Part shown: positions 53,377 to 64,000 of the stretch, piece by piece | Position numbering within the stretch: position 1 is the stretch's first letter | Layout: each line of letters starts with the position of its first letter | NCBI GenBank assembly: GCA_012931725.1 | Contig: CM022953.1 | Location: 59,537,354 to 59,601,353, forward strand | Direction: 5' to 3' | From: Litsea cubeba | Lineage: Eukaryota; Streptophyta; Magnoliopsida; Laurales; Lauraceae | Length of the DNA: 64,000 bases | Program-made: the position numbers and the translations under genes | The notes under the pieces: generated by a model | Database searches by the model: none | What the model was told of the DNA's origin: nothing | What the model saw: only the letters and a program-made list of their open reading frames with translations

Positions 53377-54819
53377 AATACTGGGGACAAGGGTACAGAT
53401 GGAAAGCCCAAAGGGAAATGCTTCAAGTGTGGCCTCAAAGGTCATTGGAAGAAAGATTGTCCCAAGTTCCTGGCCTCAGTTAAGAAAGGTACATCTTTTT
53501 CATACTACATTGAAACTTGTCTAGTGGTTGATTCTACTGACTCGTGGATAGTAGACTCAGGAGCCACTAATCATATCTGCAATTCATTGCAGGGGTTTCA
53601 GATAATGCAGAGGAATAAGAAAGAAGAGTTTGCCTTTAGAGTCGGAACTGGAGCTAAAGTTTGGGCAGTTGCAGTAGGAGTTGTTTCATTACATTTTCCA
53701 TGTGATAGGATATTAGTTTTAAATAATGTTTTATATGTTCTGGACATGAGGAAGAATTTAATTTCAGTTTCCAGACTAATTGAATTTAATTATTCAGTTT
53801 CTTTCCATTCTGGTGTTGATATCAGTAGAGATGGAAATATTATATGTTCCGGTAGAATACATGACAACTTATTTTATATATATCCTATTGCTCCCACACT
53901 GCATAATGTACAACAAGAAAACTCCACTTCCCTTAAGAGGAAGGTATCTTCAATCAATGACACATATCTTTGGCACTTACGTTTGGGTCACATTAACCTA
54001 AAACGGATTCAGAGGTTGGTAGAAGATGGGCCTTTGAGCTTATTAGACTTCAAACCTTTTCCTCAGTGCGAATCTTGTCTCAAGGGAAAGATGACCAAAA
54101 GGTCATTCTCTAGAAAGGGACTAAGGTCAAAGGAGTTGTTAGAATTGATTCACGCTGATGTATGTGGTCCTATTAACAAACCGGCTCGAGGAGGGTATGA
54201 GTATTACATCACCTTCACAGATGATTACTCTAGGTATGGATATGTGTACTTAATGCGACGCAAGTCTGAGGCGTTTGATAAATTCAAGCAATTCAAGGCT
54301 GAGGCAGAGTTACAACTAGGGAAACATATAAAAGCCCTTCGATCTGATCGAGGTGGCGAGTACCTCCTGGGTGAGTTCAAAGAGTACCTCACACAATATG
54401 GGATTGTGTCTCAGTTGTCTGCACCAGGTACACCCCAGCAAAATGGTGTAGCGGAGAGAAGAAACCGTACCCTTCTTGATATGGTGAGGTCCATGATGAG
54501 TCATGCAACCCTACCTATATCTTTTTGGGGATATGCCCTAGAAGCAGCAGCATACATTTTAAATCTGGTACCATCTAAATCAGTACCTAGGACACCCCAA
54601 GAAATGTGGACAAGTGGAAAACCTAGTTTAAGACATATCCACATTTGGGGTTGTCCGGCTTATGTACTGAATGATAAAGCTACCAAGCTGGAACCCAGAT
54701 TGAAAATGTGCTACTTCATTGGGTATCCTAAGGGAACAAGAGGTGGCATCTTTATCATCCAAAGGAGCAAAAAGTGCTCATCAGCACTCATGCTAGATAC
54801 TTGGAGGATGATTGTATGA
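53311..54819 (+). pseudogene. Copia B gag end, protease and integrase (chimeric ORF)
   Basis: This is an open frame of 502 residues. Its first 22 residues (MLHRGAFRSLHLVGQRQLSF...) are translated LTR sequence, and true gag begins at about 53377. Domains: CCHC knuckle CFKCGLKGHWKKDC (53419-53460), protease DSWIVDSGATNHIC (near 53550), integrase zinc region HLRLGHINLKRI to CESCLKGK, HADVCGPI, LRSDRGGEY (near 54340), and PQQNGVAERRNR. It ends at 54819 by a frameshift in the integrase-RT linker. Copia B proteins are close to those of the common plant families with TPQEMW and GCPAYVL. Clade not assigned. Confidence 0.88.
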
Positions 54820-54849
54820 TGCACCAAGAGCTTAGTTGTAAAGAAACCC

Positions 54850-56600
54850 TTGAGGAGATTCTTCCGGGGATCTCCTATAACATTTGTACCAGATCCTGAG
54901 ATAGTAGATGAACAAGATATTCCTTTTAACACTCTGGAGCCTCGTCGTAGTGGGAGAATTTCTAGACAGCCAGAAAGATATATAGGAGTGTCTTTTAAGA
55001 AAGACTCTGAAGATCTGGTTGAGGACCCTACTAGTTATGATGAAGCAGTAACGGATATAGATGCTGACATGTGGCAGCAAGCGATGAAATCTGAAATGGA
55101 TTCTTTGTATTCCAATCAAGTCTGGGAACTTGTAGATGCACCTGAAGGGATTAAACTCATAGGGTGCAAGTGGATCTACAAGAGAAAGAGGGGAGTGGAT
55201 GGGAAGGTGGAAACCTTCAAAGCAAGACTGGTGGCGAAAGGATATACTTAGAAAGAGGGTATCGATTATGAGGAAATCTTTTCACCAGTGGCTATGCTTA
55301 AATCCATAAGGATTCTCTTGGCCATCGCATGTCATTATGACTACGAGATATGGTAGATGGATGTCAAGACAGCTTTTCTTAATGGAAGTCTTGACGAATG
55401 CATCTACATGATGCAACCAGAGGGCTTCATTGCTAGTGGCCAAGATAACATGGTTTGTAAACTTAAGAAGTCCATTTATGGACTTAAGCAAGCATCTAGA
55501 GCATGGAACATCAAGTTTAATCAGGCAGTCAAATCTTTTGCCTTTGATCAAAACATTGATGAACCATGTGTGTATAAGAAAGGAAGTGGAAAAGCAGTTG
55601 CATTTTTGGTTCTGTATGTAGATGACATATTGTTCATTGGAAATGATGTAGGTATATTGTCATCCACAAAGGTTTGGTTATCCTCTCGATTTCAGATGAA
55701 TGATTTGGGTGAGGCCAGCTATATCTTAGGGATCAAGCTTTTACGTGATCGCAAGAATAAGATGTTAGCCCTATCCCAATCTTCATACATTGAGAAGATA
55801 TTGGTCAAGTTTAACATGCATGACTCTAAGAAGGGCCTCCTCCCTTCTAGACATGGAGTACCACTGTCTCAAGATCAATGTCCGAAGAAATCTGAAGAGA
55901 TAGAGAGCATGAGGAGAGTTCCATATGCATCCGCTGTTGGAAGTCTCATGTATGCAATGATATGTACTAGACTAGATATTTGCTTTGCCGTTGGCATGGT
56001 TAGCAGATATCAGTCAAACCCTGGACCTATGCATTGGACAGCTGTTAAGCATATATTCAAGTATCTTCGGAGAACGAAAGATTATATGCTAACCTTTCGA
56101 CCGGATGATCTAACGCCTTTGGCATATATAGACTCTGATTTCCAATCTAATAGTGATGCCAGAAAGTCTACCTCAGGGTACGCCTTTACTCTGTCGGGAG
56201 GGGCTATATCATGGAGAAGTGTCAAGCAATCCTGTACTGCTGATTCTACCATGGAGCAGAGTATGTGGCGGCATCGAAAGCTGCGAAGGAAGCAGTATGG
56301 CTCAGAAAATTCCTATTGGAATTGGGAGTTGTTCCTGCAGTGCATAAACCGATTGTCATGTACTGCGATAACACTGGATCTGTAGCACAGTACAAAGAGC
56401 CCAGGAATCACAAGAAAGGCAAGCACATTTAGAGAAAGTACCACTTGATCCGGGAATTCATTCAGGATGGAGAAATAGTGGTGGAACATATTGCTTCAGC
56501 GAATAACTTAGCTGACCCATTCACTAAGACTCTTACTGAGAAAGTCTTTACTCCTCATGTTGAGTCTATGAGTGTTAGGTTAGGAAGTAGTGATCTTTAG
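54850..56600 (+). pseudogene. Copia B reverse transcriptase and RNase H
   Basis: RT: WELVDAPEGIKLIGCKWIYK, TAG at 55249-55251, then FSPVAMLKSIRILL, TAG at 55354-55356, MDVKTAFLNGSL, YGLKQASRAWN and YVDDILFIGND (55616 onward). RNase H: YIDSDFQSNSDARKSTSGYA and SCTADSTME, where one base is lost near 56252. The shifted frame continues with AEYVAASK-like sequence, CDNTGSVAQYKEPRNHKKGK, a stop near 56430 and ADPFTKTL before TAG at about 56598. The two early stops stand where relatives carry Gln, consistent with C-to-T change. The 3' LTR follows after gtgcaagtgggagt. Confidence 0.9.
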
Positions 56601-56614
56601 TGCAAGTGGGAGTT

Positions 56615-58632
56615 TGTTGGGATTGGTGTATGCCCTAAAGCCCACTAGCTGCACTCTCATCCTTTGTTACTGGATATTTACTGGTTATTTAATGGAATGA
56701 CTCTTTTCTCTTTAAACATGTATATATGTATGGTTGTGTAAGGCCCATTGTTTCTAGTAAATGAATTAGGTGTGTAGTGTCTACACACAGATCGGTCTAA
56801 TTCATGGACACTGGAAATAACATATTTGTTCATAACTGAGAGATGGAGCTGGGCACTTCATCTTGGTATAAGTTATAATGAGAGACTCTCCTATATTCAA
56901 GGTGACTTACCTAAGTCATGGGAAGACTTTCCCGGATTTATCTCATTAATGCATATGCAATGCATTGAACAGGACCATGGTAGGTGTGATCTCTAAAATA
57001 GTACTATCACTGAGAGAGATCAAGTCACCTCATTCTACTGAGTGACCAGTACTCTTAATCTTGAGCATTTGTGGATGAATTGACGAAGTCAAGTTCTTAT
57101 GCTTTAATTCACTATGGGTGAGATTCTTTTCATGGGTCAGCAGCTCTGTATTTTGGGTACTTGGACTTGATCAGTTGGGACGTGTAGATGCAATAAAGAA
57201 TCTATGCCATCTAATGATGGAATGATCGTCCCCTTGGAATTATCCGATTAATCATCAAAATCTAAGATCTTAGTATATGGATGTTCCATATGGATATTGA
57301 ACTTATGGGTCGCTCCCTGGACCAAGAGAATGATATCTGGATGATGATTAAGTTAAGGATATGAAGTTCTAAGGTTTAGATGTAATCGAGAAGGTTGATA
57401 GTACATTCGATAACCTGACTTGATTATGGATGTTACATAGAGGGGCATTTAGGTCATAACACTTAGTAGGTCGAAGACAACTGTCATTTTATGACGAGCC
57501 TATTATATTATATATTTGTCCCTGGAGTTCAACCATAACACTTTAGTGGAATGAGTTAAGGTTAAAATGGTCTTTATGTTGCTATGGGTTTAGCATGGAC
57601 ATTTTGGTCATTTTGGGAGCCAAGGGCAGATATGTCTTTTGGTCCCTTCTCTAGTCACTTTCCAAGATTGGCATGGTTTCCTAAAATGTTTAGATGACAT
57701 TTGGATGAATTATTTTAGTGGAAAAATAATTTTGAGTTTAAATTCAAATAGGCCTTTAATGGCATGCATGAATTTAATTCTAGATAAATTATTAGTGGGC
57801 CATGGTGTGCATTATCATGTGGGACGTCCATAATGGGATTTCCATGGGTAAGGTTTCCAATTTTGAGTAGGTCTCTCTACTTGGAAGGTTGGACTCCTCT
57901 TTGGATTAGTATTCCTATAAGAAAGTTTCCTTTTTGCATTAGAAACTTAAATTAGTAAGTGTTGTGCAACTAGGATTACTAATTGCCAAAGTTTGTGGGA
58001 TGTTCCTTGGTTTCCTTTTCTAATTGGAGTGTTTCTAAAAGGAAATAAATCCATAGATTATACTTTCCTTTTAGGACATCTATGAGAATTAGAAGAGATG
58101 ACTTCTTAGGAAAGGATTCCAAGAGTTTCTATAAAAAGGAAGGAGGCTTCCCCTTGGACGTCCAACATAGAAAGAGAGACAATTCCACACGTCCAGCCCC
58201 CTTTGTTCTTCTTTGAAGATAGTTCAAGGTCTGAGAATTTTTCCATAGAAAATAGTTCTCAAAATCTATCTAGAAACCTAGATTAAGATCCCACCATCTT
58301 AGCCAATCAGATTTGGAAGTGAGATAGAGAAGAAGATCAAAGGCAATACTACTGCAGAAAATTCCAGCAATTTGTTTGCTAATTGCAAGTCTGAGTTCAG
58401 CCATTTGGATCTATTTTTCCAGAGATTTGAAGTCTACAAATCTTCAAGGTAATAGTCTTCTTGAATCTCCTTTAATTATACAGTTGTTGGTCATGAATTC
58501 ATGGAGTTCTTTTGCGATCACTATGGCTGATTTATGCTGCCCAAATCAGATTTTTTAAAATTTGTCATGTTACAAATCAGCCATGAACGTCTTCCACTAG
58601 TGATGTTAAGATCTGAATCGCAGTTTCTTTCA
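56615..58632 (+). repeat. 3' LTR of Copia B
   Basis: 2,018 bp, TGTTGGG start and TTTCA end. The part after 57496 has no partner because the 5' LTR is truncated there. No gene is visible inside. The frame at 57639-57833 has no support. Confidence 0.9.
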
Positions 58633-58637
58633 GGATG

Positions 58638-59995
58638 AACAATCCCAAGGTGTGGAGAACATCCCGGTAGTGTGCGAGTTCCTAGATGTCTTCCCAGAAG
58701 AAATTCCAGGTTTACCACCAATCAGAGAGATTGAGTTCACGAGGGAATTGATACCGGGGACTACACTGATTTCCATTGCTCCATACAGGATGGCTCCAGT
58801 ATAGTTGGGAGAATTAAAGTTACAGTTACAAGAGTTGCTAGAAAAAGGTTTTATAAGACCAAGTGTCTCACCATGGGGAGCCCAAGTGTTGTTTGTCAAG
58901 AGGAAAGATGGAAGCCTGGGGATGTGTATAGATTACAAGAGATTAAATCAGGTGACCATTAAGAATAAATATCCTTTACCAAGAATAGACGAATTATTTG
59001 ACCAGTTGTAAGGGGTAAAAATTTTCTCGAAGATAGATTTGAGATCCGGATATCACTAATTGAGAGTTAGAGAATCCGACATTCCGAAGATAGCGTTCCG
59101 GACTAGATACGGGAATTATGAATTTTTGGTGATGCCCATTGGACTGACGAATGCACCCGCGGTGTTTATGACTCTTATGAACAAGATCTTCACTCCATAT
59201 TTAGATCAGTTCACCGTCGTCTTTATTGATGACATTCTGGTGTATTCCAAGTCGAGAGAAGAACATGAGCAGCATCTGAGGACTTCTCTCCAGCTTTTGA
59301 GAGATAATCAATTATATGTGAAGTTAGGGAAATGCGAGTTCTGGCTAGAGCAAGTCACTTTTCTAGGCCACATCTTCTCCAAAGAAGGACTGGCAGTTGA
59401 TCCAGCAAAGATCGAAGCAGTTGTTAAGTGGGAAAGGCCAAAGAATGTAATGGAGATCAGAAGTTTTCTGGGTATGGCAGGCTACTACAGAAGATTTGTA
59501 CATGGGTTCTCATCGATAGCAGTGCCTTTGACTAAGCTAATCCGGAAGAATGTACCTTTTGTATGGTTAGAGAAATGTGAGGCCAGTTTTGAGGAATTGA
59601 AGAAGAGACTTACTTCAGCACCAATTCTTACTTTACCTTCAGGCAGTGGCGGTTTCATAGTTTATACCGACAGCTCAGGTGTAGAACTTTGTTGTGTATT
59701 GATGCAAAATGGAAATGTCATAGCATATGGCTCGAGACAATTGAAGGAACACGAGAAGAAATATACAACGCATGACTTGGAGTTGGCAGCTATTGTGTTT
59801 GCATTAAAGATGTGGGGACACTATTGTACGGAGAAAATTTTGAAGTGCATTCAGATCATCGTAGTCTCTAATACTTGTTTTCTTAGAAAGAATTAAATAT
59901 GAGACAGAGGAGATGGATGGAGTACATTAAAGACTATGACTTTCCGATCATCTACCATCCGGGGAAAGTAAACGTTGTAGCAGATGCACTGAGCA
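58638..59995 (+). pseudogene. Gypsy B reverse transcriptase and RNase H
   Basis: This continues the Gypsy B gene after Copia B. RT motifs: PPIREIEFTRELIPG, MGELKLQLQELLEKGF (58805), KIDLRSGYH followed by TAA at 59057-59059 (shared with copy A), MPIGLTNAPAVFM and VVFIDDILVYS. RNase H: VYTDSSGVELCCVLM and KYTTHDLELAAIVFAL. A further break is near 59826, where CTEKILKC replaces the expected continuation. The tail HPGKVNVVADALSRK lies at 59956-60000. MPFGL is changed to MPIGL. Confidence 0.9.
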
Positions 59996-61510
59996 GAAAG
60001 TCAGTCAATATGGCCAGTTTGCAAGGATTTTATAACTTTCAGCAATTTGAAGATTTGGGAGTGGAATTTCAACCCTTGAGGGAAGGAGTCATGTTGGCGA
60101 ATATGTCAGTGTCTGAGCCCGTCTTCATTCAGAAAATCAAGGATAATCAGATGCAAGATCCAGCCTTAGCAAAGATTGTGGAGCACATCTCGGAACGCCT
60201 AGATTTTCAAATCATGGATGGAGTCTTGTACACTAGATACTCTATGCACCCCGGGAGCATGAAGATGTATCACAACCTGAAGAGTAGATTTTGGTGGAAT
60301 AATATGAAGAGAGAAATAGTACCCTTCGTTTCGAGATGCATGACTTGTCAGTTCGTGAAGGCAGAATATCAGAAGCCTTCAGGTCTTTTGTAGCCATTGG
60401 AAATCCCGAAGTGGAAATGGGAACACCTAACTATGGATTTTGTCTCAAGATTTCCCACTACAAGCAGAGGGAACAATGCAATTTGGGTCATATTGGACCG
60501 TTTAACGTAGTCTGCACATTTTATTCCTTTGAAGACCGGAAAGAAGATGCACATGCTATCCCTAGCTTAAGCCTTTGTGAGAGAAATTGTCAACCGACAC
60601 GGTCATCCGTTCTCGATTACCTCAGATCGAGACAGTAGATTCGTTTCAAGATTTTGAAAGGCCCCTTCATTAATCTATGGGAACAAAACTTCAATTCAGC
60701 ACGGCATATCACCCGCAGATTGATGGACAGTCGGAGAGGACTATACAGACCCTTGAGGACATGCTTCGAGCATGTGTACTCGACTTCAAGAATCAATGGG
60801 ATGAGAATTTACCTCACTGCGAATTTGCATACAATAACAGCCACCATTCGAGCATAGGAATGACTCCTTTCGAAGCGTTGTATGGCAGGAAGTGTAGAAC
60901 CCCAGTATGTTGGGAAGAAGTCAGATAACGCAGTTTTCATGGACCTTCTTTGGTTGGAGAATCAAGTGATAAAGTTAAGCTCATTCATGAACGATTGAAG
61001 ATTGGGAGAAGCCGACAGAAAAGTTATGCTGATGTTCGAAGGAAGGATTTACAATTTCAAGTTGGAGATAAAGTATTTTTAAAGTTATCTCTGGTTAGAG
61101 GAACACTGAGATTTGGACAGAAGGGCAAATTATCAAAGAGATTTATTGGATTGTATGAGATTTTGAGTTGTGTTGGAGAGGTGGCATAAAGATTAGCTTT
61201 GCCTACAGAACTTTCGGGTGCGCACAACGTGTTTCATGTATCGATGTTGAGGAAATATGTTTCGGACCCTTCACACGTGCTTCATCACGAACAGTTGGAA
61301 GTTCGAGAAGATGCCACCTACATCGAGAAGCCGGATGAAATTATTGATACTAAAGAACAAGAGTTGAGGAACAGAATAATTCATTGGGTAAAGGTTCGTT
61401 GGGAGAATCATGGACCGGAAGAGACCACTTGGGAACTTTGTGATCAGGTCCAGAAGAAATACCCTCAGCTCTTTCCGGAGGTTAGTGATCATTTGGAGGA
61501 CCAAATGTGA
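59996..61510 (+). pseudogene. Gypsy B integrase with chromodomain-like tail
   Basis: The zinc region ends CMTCQF near 60350. Compared with copy A, 69 bp are missing in frame near 60230, just before RYSMHPGSM. The catalytic parts are MDFVSRFP, SITSDRDSRF and DGQSERTIQ. Stops: TAG near 60390, TAG near 60508, an insertion with stop near 60566, TGA at 60655-60657 (shared with A), TGA near 60926, and TAA at 61187-61189 (shared with A). The C-terminal 61199-61510 is open: LRKYVSDPSHVL, then the chromodomain-like DEIIDTKEQELRNRIIHWVK to EETTWEL. Confidence 0.88.
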
Positions 61511-61514
61511 TTTT

Positions 61515-61527
61515 AAGGGGCGGAGGA
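61515..61527 (+). other. Polypurine tract of copy B
   Basis: The sequence aaggggcggagga precedes the TGTCAGACC start of LTR3. Confidence 0.85.
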
Positions 61528-64000
61528 TGTCAGACCCCGACCCAGGTTCAGTGTTTTCAATTATTATATTAATCGGGATTAGTGTATAAGTGGGTCTAGA
61601 GGACGATTAGCTTAATTTTAAACTACAATACACTTTTGAATAGCTTTGAGGATTTTCGAAAACCGATAGATTTAGTTTGACGCGAGCTGGGGCGCCCGTG
61701 TGTTGCGTGTGAGATTGGGAGAATTCATTTTTGTTTGAAAAAAAAATATGCCAATTTTACTACTTTTGACTCATTTTATTGTTTTTGACAACTTTCATGT
61801 TTTGTCAAATTGCATATGAGGCTTAGAAATCGCGTTTTTCAAGAAAAAGGGCAAAACCGACCTTTCTCACAAAATCTATACCTAAATTCTAAAATTTTCA
61901 GAAATTGGCAAAAATATACTTTTTGGAAAGTAGATTTTTCGTTGAGCGATTTTGTCTTCTTCGTCGTCTTCATTCAGGGCCCATAAATGCCTTTTTCAGC
62001 CTTAAGGAGATTGGGGCCCACTTGTCACTTTATATATATAAAGGGTCCTCTTCTCCCTTTTCCCCATTTCATTTTCCTGCAACATTGAAGAGGGGCTAGG
62101 GTTTCCATGTTCCTGCACTTTCTCTCTCCTCTAGAACACTCTTATCTTGAAGCCAAAGCAAGGGATTGATCTCCTAGAATTCTTCTTCACTCTCCAAGCT
62201 TCTCAATGACACTCTTTTTCAAAGGTTTTAAGCTAGGCAACTCTCTCTTTCAAGCTCTTCTTTCTTGTTCAAGCTACATAAGGTTGGCCATTGTCTTCCT
62301 TTCATGAAATATTGGTTTTTTCGAACCATTTGTAGTGTTTTTCTCACACATGCAAAGAAGTTTCTTGGAACTTGCCAAATGACTGATTTTTCTACGGTTT
62401 TATCTCGGCTATTTTGGGGCTTTTGTAGATTGGAGGCTTGGGACTCTAGCGAGAGCATTTTAGTGTATTTTGCCCTTCACCTTGACCAAGGCAAGTTAAT
62501 ATTTCAGCTAACATGCGATTTGTTCAATGTGAATAGTTCCATGAAATTCTTCTTTATATGTTTCTTCTCCATTTCATGTCAAGGTTTTATCTTGAAGTGT
62601 TTTATGAAATGTTTTATGCTTATTTTCTTTGAAATGCAAATCTTGAAATGTCTATGTTCTTGGATTCATCGTCTTTGTATCACCCTTTTTATTCTAAGAT
62701 TCTTGACATCTTGATGAATGGAGAAACTTTGTTAGCATTTGATTTTTTTTGTTGGATGGAATGGAATGAAATAGTGTATGGTTGTTTCAATGGAGTTTTA
62801 TGAGTATAAAAAGTAGCTCATATTTTAAGGAAAAATATGGAAGTGAAGGAGGGAAGGAAAGAATAATCAAATAGAGAGGAAGAAGCCAAAAAATCAGGGG
62901 AGAAAAGCTCCCTGCACGGGCTGGACAGCAGACTAGCTCGCTGTAGCGAACCAGTCTACTGCATGGCACTCGCCAGGCAGAAGCCCAGCTCGCTATAGCC
63001 AGCCAGGCTTCTGGAAAGGCCTGTTTCAACAGGCGTAAGGATCTGGTTTGGGGCCCTTCGAGGTCCATTTTGAGGGCCTTTTCTTGGCTGTTTTAGGAGT
63101 CTATTCTAGGCCTATTTTAAACTCTTTTTAGCCCCTTCTTTCTCTTCGTTCTAAAGCCCATTTATCTCCTATTGAATGCCTAAAAGTCAATGAAAGAATT
63201 GGATAAATAGTGATGCTTGTAATGTGGAAATTGAATGAAAGAATGTTGATGTGAAATATTATTGGGATTTTTCTTAGTCTTAAAACACACTTATTTATCT
63301 CAAAGTATTGAGGATTTTCATTGGTGCCAAATACATATTTGTAAATCAACTTTTGAATACTAAGTGTGCATTGAGACTTTCCCCGGTAAGTCATTGATTC
63401 ATCATGCACTATTCCAATTCCAAATTATCGAATTGTATGTGCTTCCGCATGTAAATTGATTTTCGAAATGAAATGAGTGGTTCCCCACGATTTGAAAGTA
63501 TCGATAAAACAACTCGATTTAGTGAGTGAAATGTCTGTTTGCAAATTGTTCAGAGTAGTTGCTTTATCGATAAAAGTGTTTTGAATGATTTCGAATGCAT
63601 CGATTTATGTTCTTCATCCGGCACCACTAAGCTTGGGACCCTTATTGGATTGATCACTCACTTGGAATCCTTAAATTGTACTTTGCCAACTGCAGTTTGG
63701 AGCCCTATATGAGCGAGTGTTTCTGGCCATGGTGACGGTGAGATCCTTTCTTCCATTTTGCATGGTTTAGAATTGATCGAGTACTTTCATTACTTCGGTA
63801 AATGAAGTACGTATTGATTGAGTACTTTTACAGTACGTTCTGAGTGAGTGCTCCTTTTACCTCGGTAATAGGGGAATGTAGCATATGTGGTTGCCAATTG
63901 TTTTATTCGATTGTCATCATTTTATTTGAATGCCATTGTTTCACTAAATTGTCATCGTATCTTCGAATCTTAATACTTTACGAATTATTTAATGTTTCGT
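61528..64000 (+). repeat. LTR3 of Gypsy composite (cut by window end)
   Basis: It starts TGTCAGACCCCGACCC and follows LTR2 closely without any insertion, so it serves as the uninterrupted reference for LTR1 and LTR2. TATA box at 62031-62042, candidate donor GT at 62283, palindromic cassette at 62905-63020, GGCACCACTAAGCTT block at 63619. The terminal exon would lie just beyond the window. Confidence 0.93.

Larger units (their letters stand above)
52496..58632 (+). mobile_element. Copia B, with truncated 5' LTR
   Basis: It starts TGTTGGGATTGGTG and ends TTTCTTTCA, with TSD ggatg at 52491-52495 and 58633-58637. Closing the gap restores tctaaggatgaacaatccc as in copy A. The 3' LTR (56615-58632) is 2,018 bp, but the 5' LTR is only 52496-53376. 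There it joins directly to the end of gag, so about 1.1 kb of LTR, the PBS and most of gag are gone. The element is dead in cis. The pol order protease, integrase, RT, RNase H marks Copia. Confidence 0.93.
16169..64000 (+). mobile_element. Tandem chromovirus-type Gypsy composite (LTR1-A-LTR2-B-LTR3)
   Basis: Three LTRs of one family (G1) alternate with two internal regions. LTR1 is 16169-28815, A is 28816-33742, LTR2 is 33743-50565, B is 50566-61527, and LTR3 is 61528 to the window end. LTR2 serves as the 3' LTR of A and the 5' LTR of B. With nested insertions removed, LTR1 is about 2.95 kb and LTR2 about 3.1 kb. The difference is mostly a deletion of roughly 125 bp in LTR1 near 28153. The outer right end is outside the window, so an outer TSD cannot be checked. 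Domain order (gag, protease, RT, RNase H, integrase, chromodomain-like tail) suggests the Tekay/Del type. Confidence 0.88.

Overview
The window is flowering-plant nuclear DNA made almost entirely of nested transposable elements. Evidence: Gypsy and Copia retrotransposons of plant type, primer-binding sites (PBS) complementary to initiator-Met tRNA, 5-bp target-site duplications (TSDs), and one Mutator-like element carrying a fragment of a plant UDP-glucuronate 4-epimerase gene. I see no intact host gene, tRNA, rRNA or CRISPR. The species cannot be named. A run of 100 N at 9299-9398 is an assembly gap.

Layout. (1) 1-9298: a large imperfect inverted repeat whose arms (1-2833 and 5219-9298) each carry an LTR-like unit. 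The centre holds leader tandem repeats and a gag-position ORF. A Copia-type solo LTR with perfect TSDs sits in the right arm. (2) 9399-14947: a decayed Athila-type Gypsy pol, its 3' noncoding region and its 3' LTR. (3) 14948-16168: unassigned sequence, partly GA-rich. (4) 16169-64000: a chromovirus-type Gypsy composite, LTR1 - internal A - LTR2 - internal B - LTR3, in which the middle LTR is shared. LTR1 contains a 3.2-kb solo LTR (family G3), which contains a 6.5-kb gag-only LTR element with an antisense ORF. LTR2 contains another 3.2-kb solo LTR (family G2), which contains a 7.9-kb Copia element on the minus strand. LTR2 also contains a 2.6-kb Pack-MULE inserted in its TATA box. Internal B contains a 6.1-kb Copia element with a truncated 5' LTR. 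Most junctions are exact: nine nested boundaries or TSDs can be read directly and the interrupted sequence closes up cleanly.

How it fits together. The two Gypsy internal regions share at least five inactivating lesions, so they descend from one defective parent, most simply by unequal exchange or tandem duplication through the LTRs. The coding regions are pseudogenes. The least damaged is the minus-strand Copia, whose gag-pol frame is open for about 1,618 codons except for three stops.

The most unusual signal is inside the LTRs. Three chromovirus-type LTR families (G1, G2, G3) share a promoter, a possible 5' splice site about 250 bp downstream, and a 3' splice site with a CTRAY branch-point-like motif 20-21 nt before AG. 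That site is followed by a short exon ending in EWQ(P/A)DDV. Third-position changes suggest the peptide itself may be conserved. Between the two splice signals each LTR carries a variable cassette rich in short palindromes.
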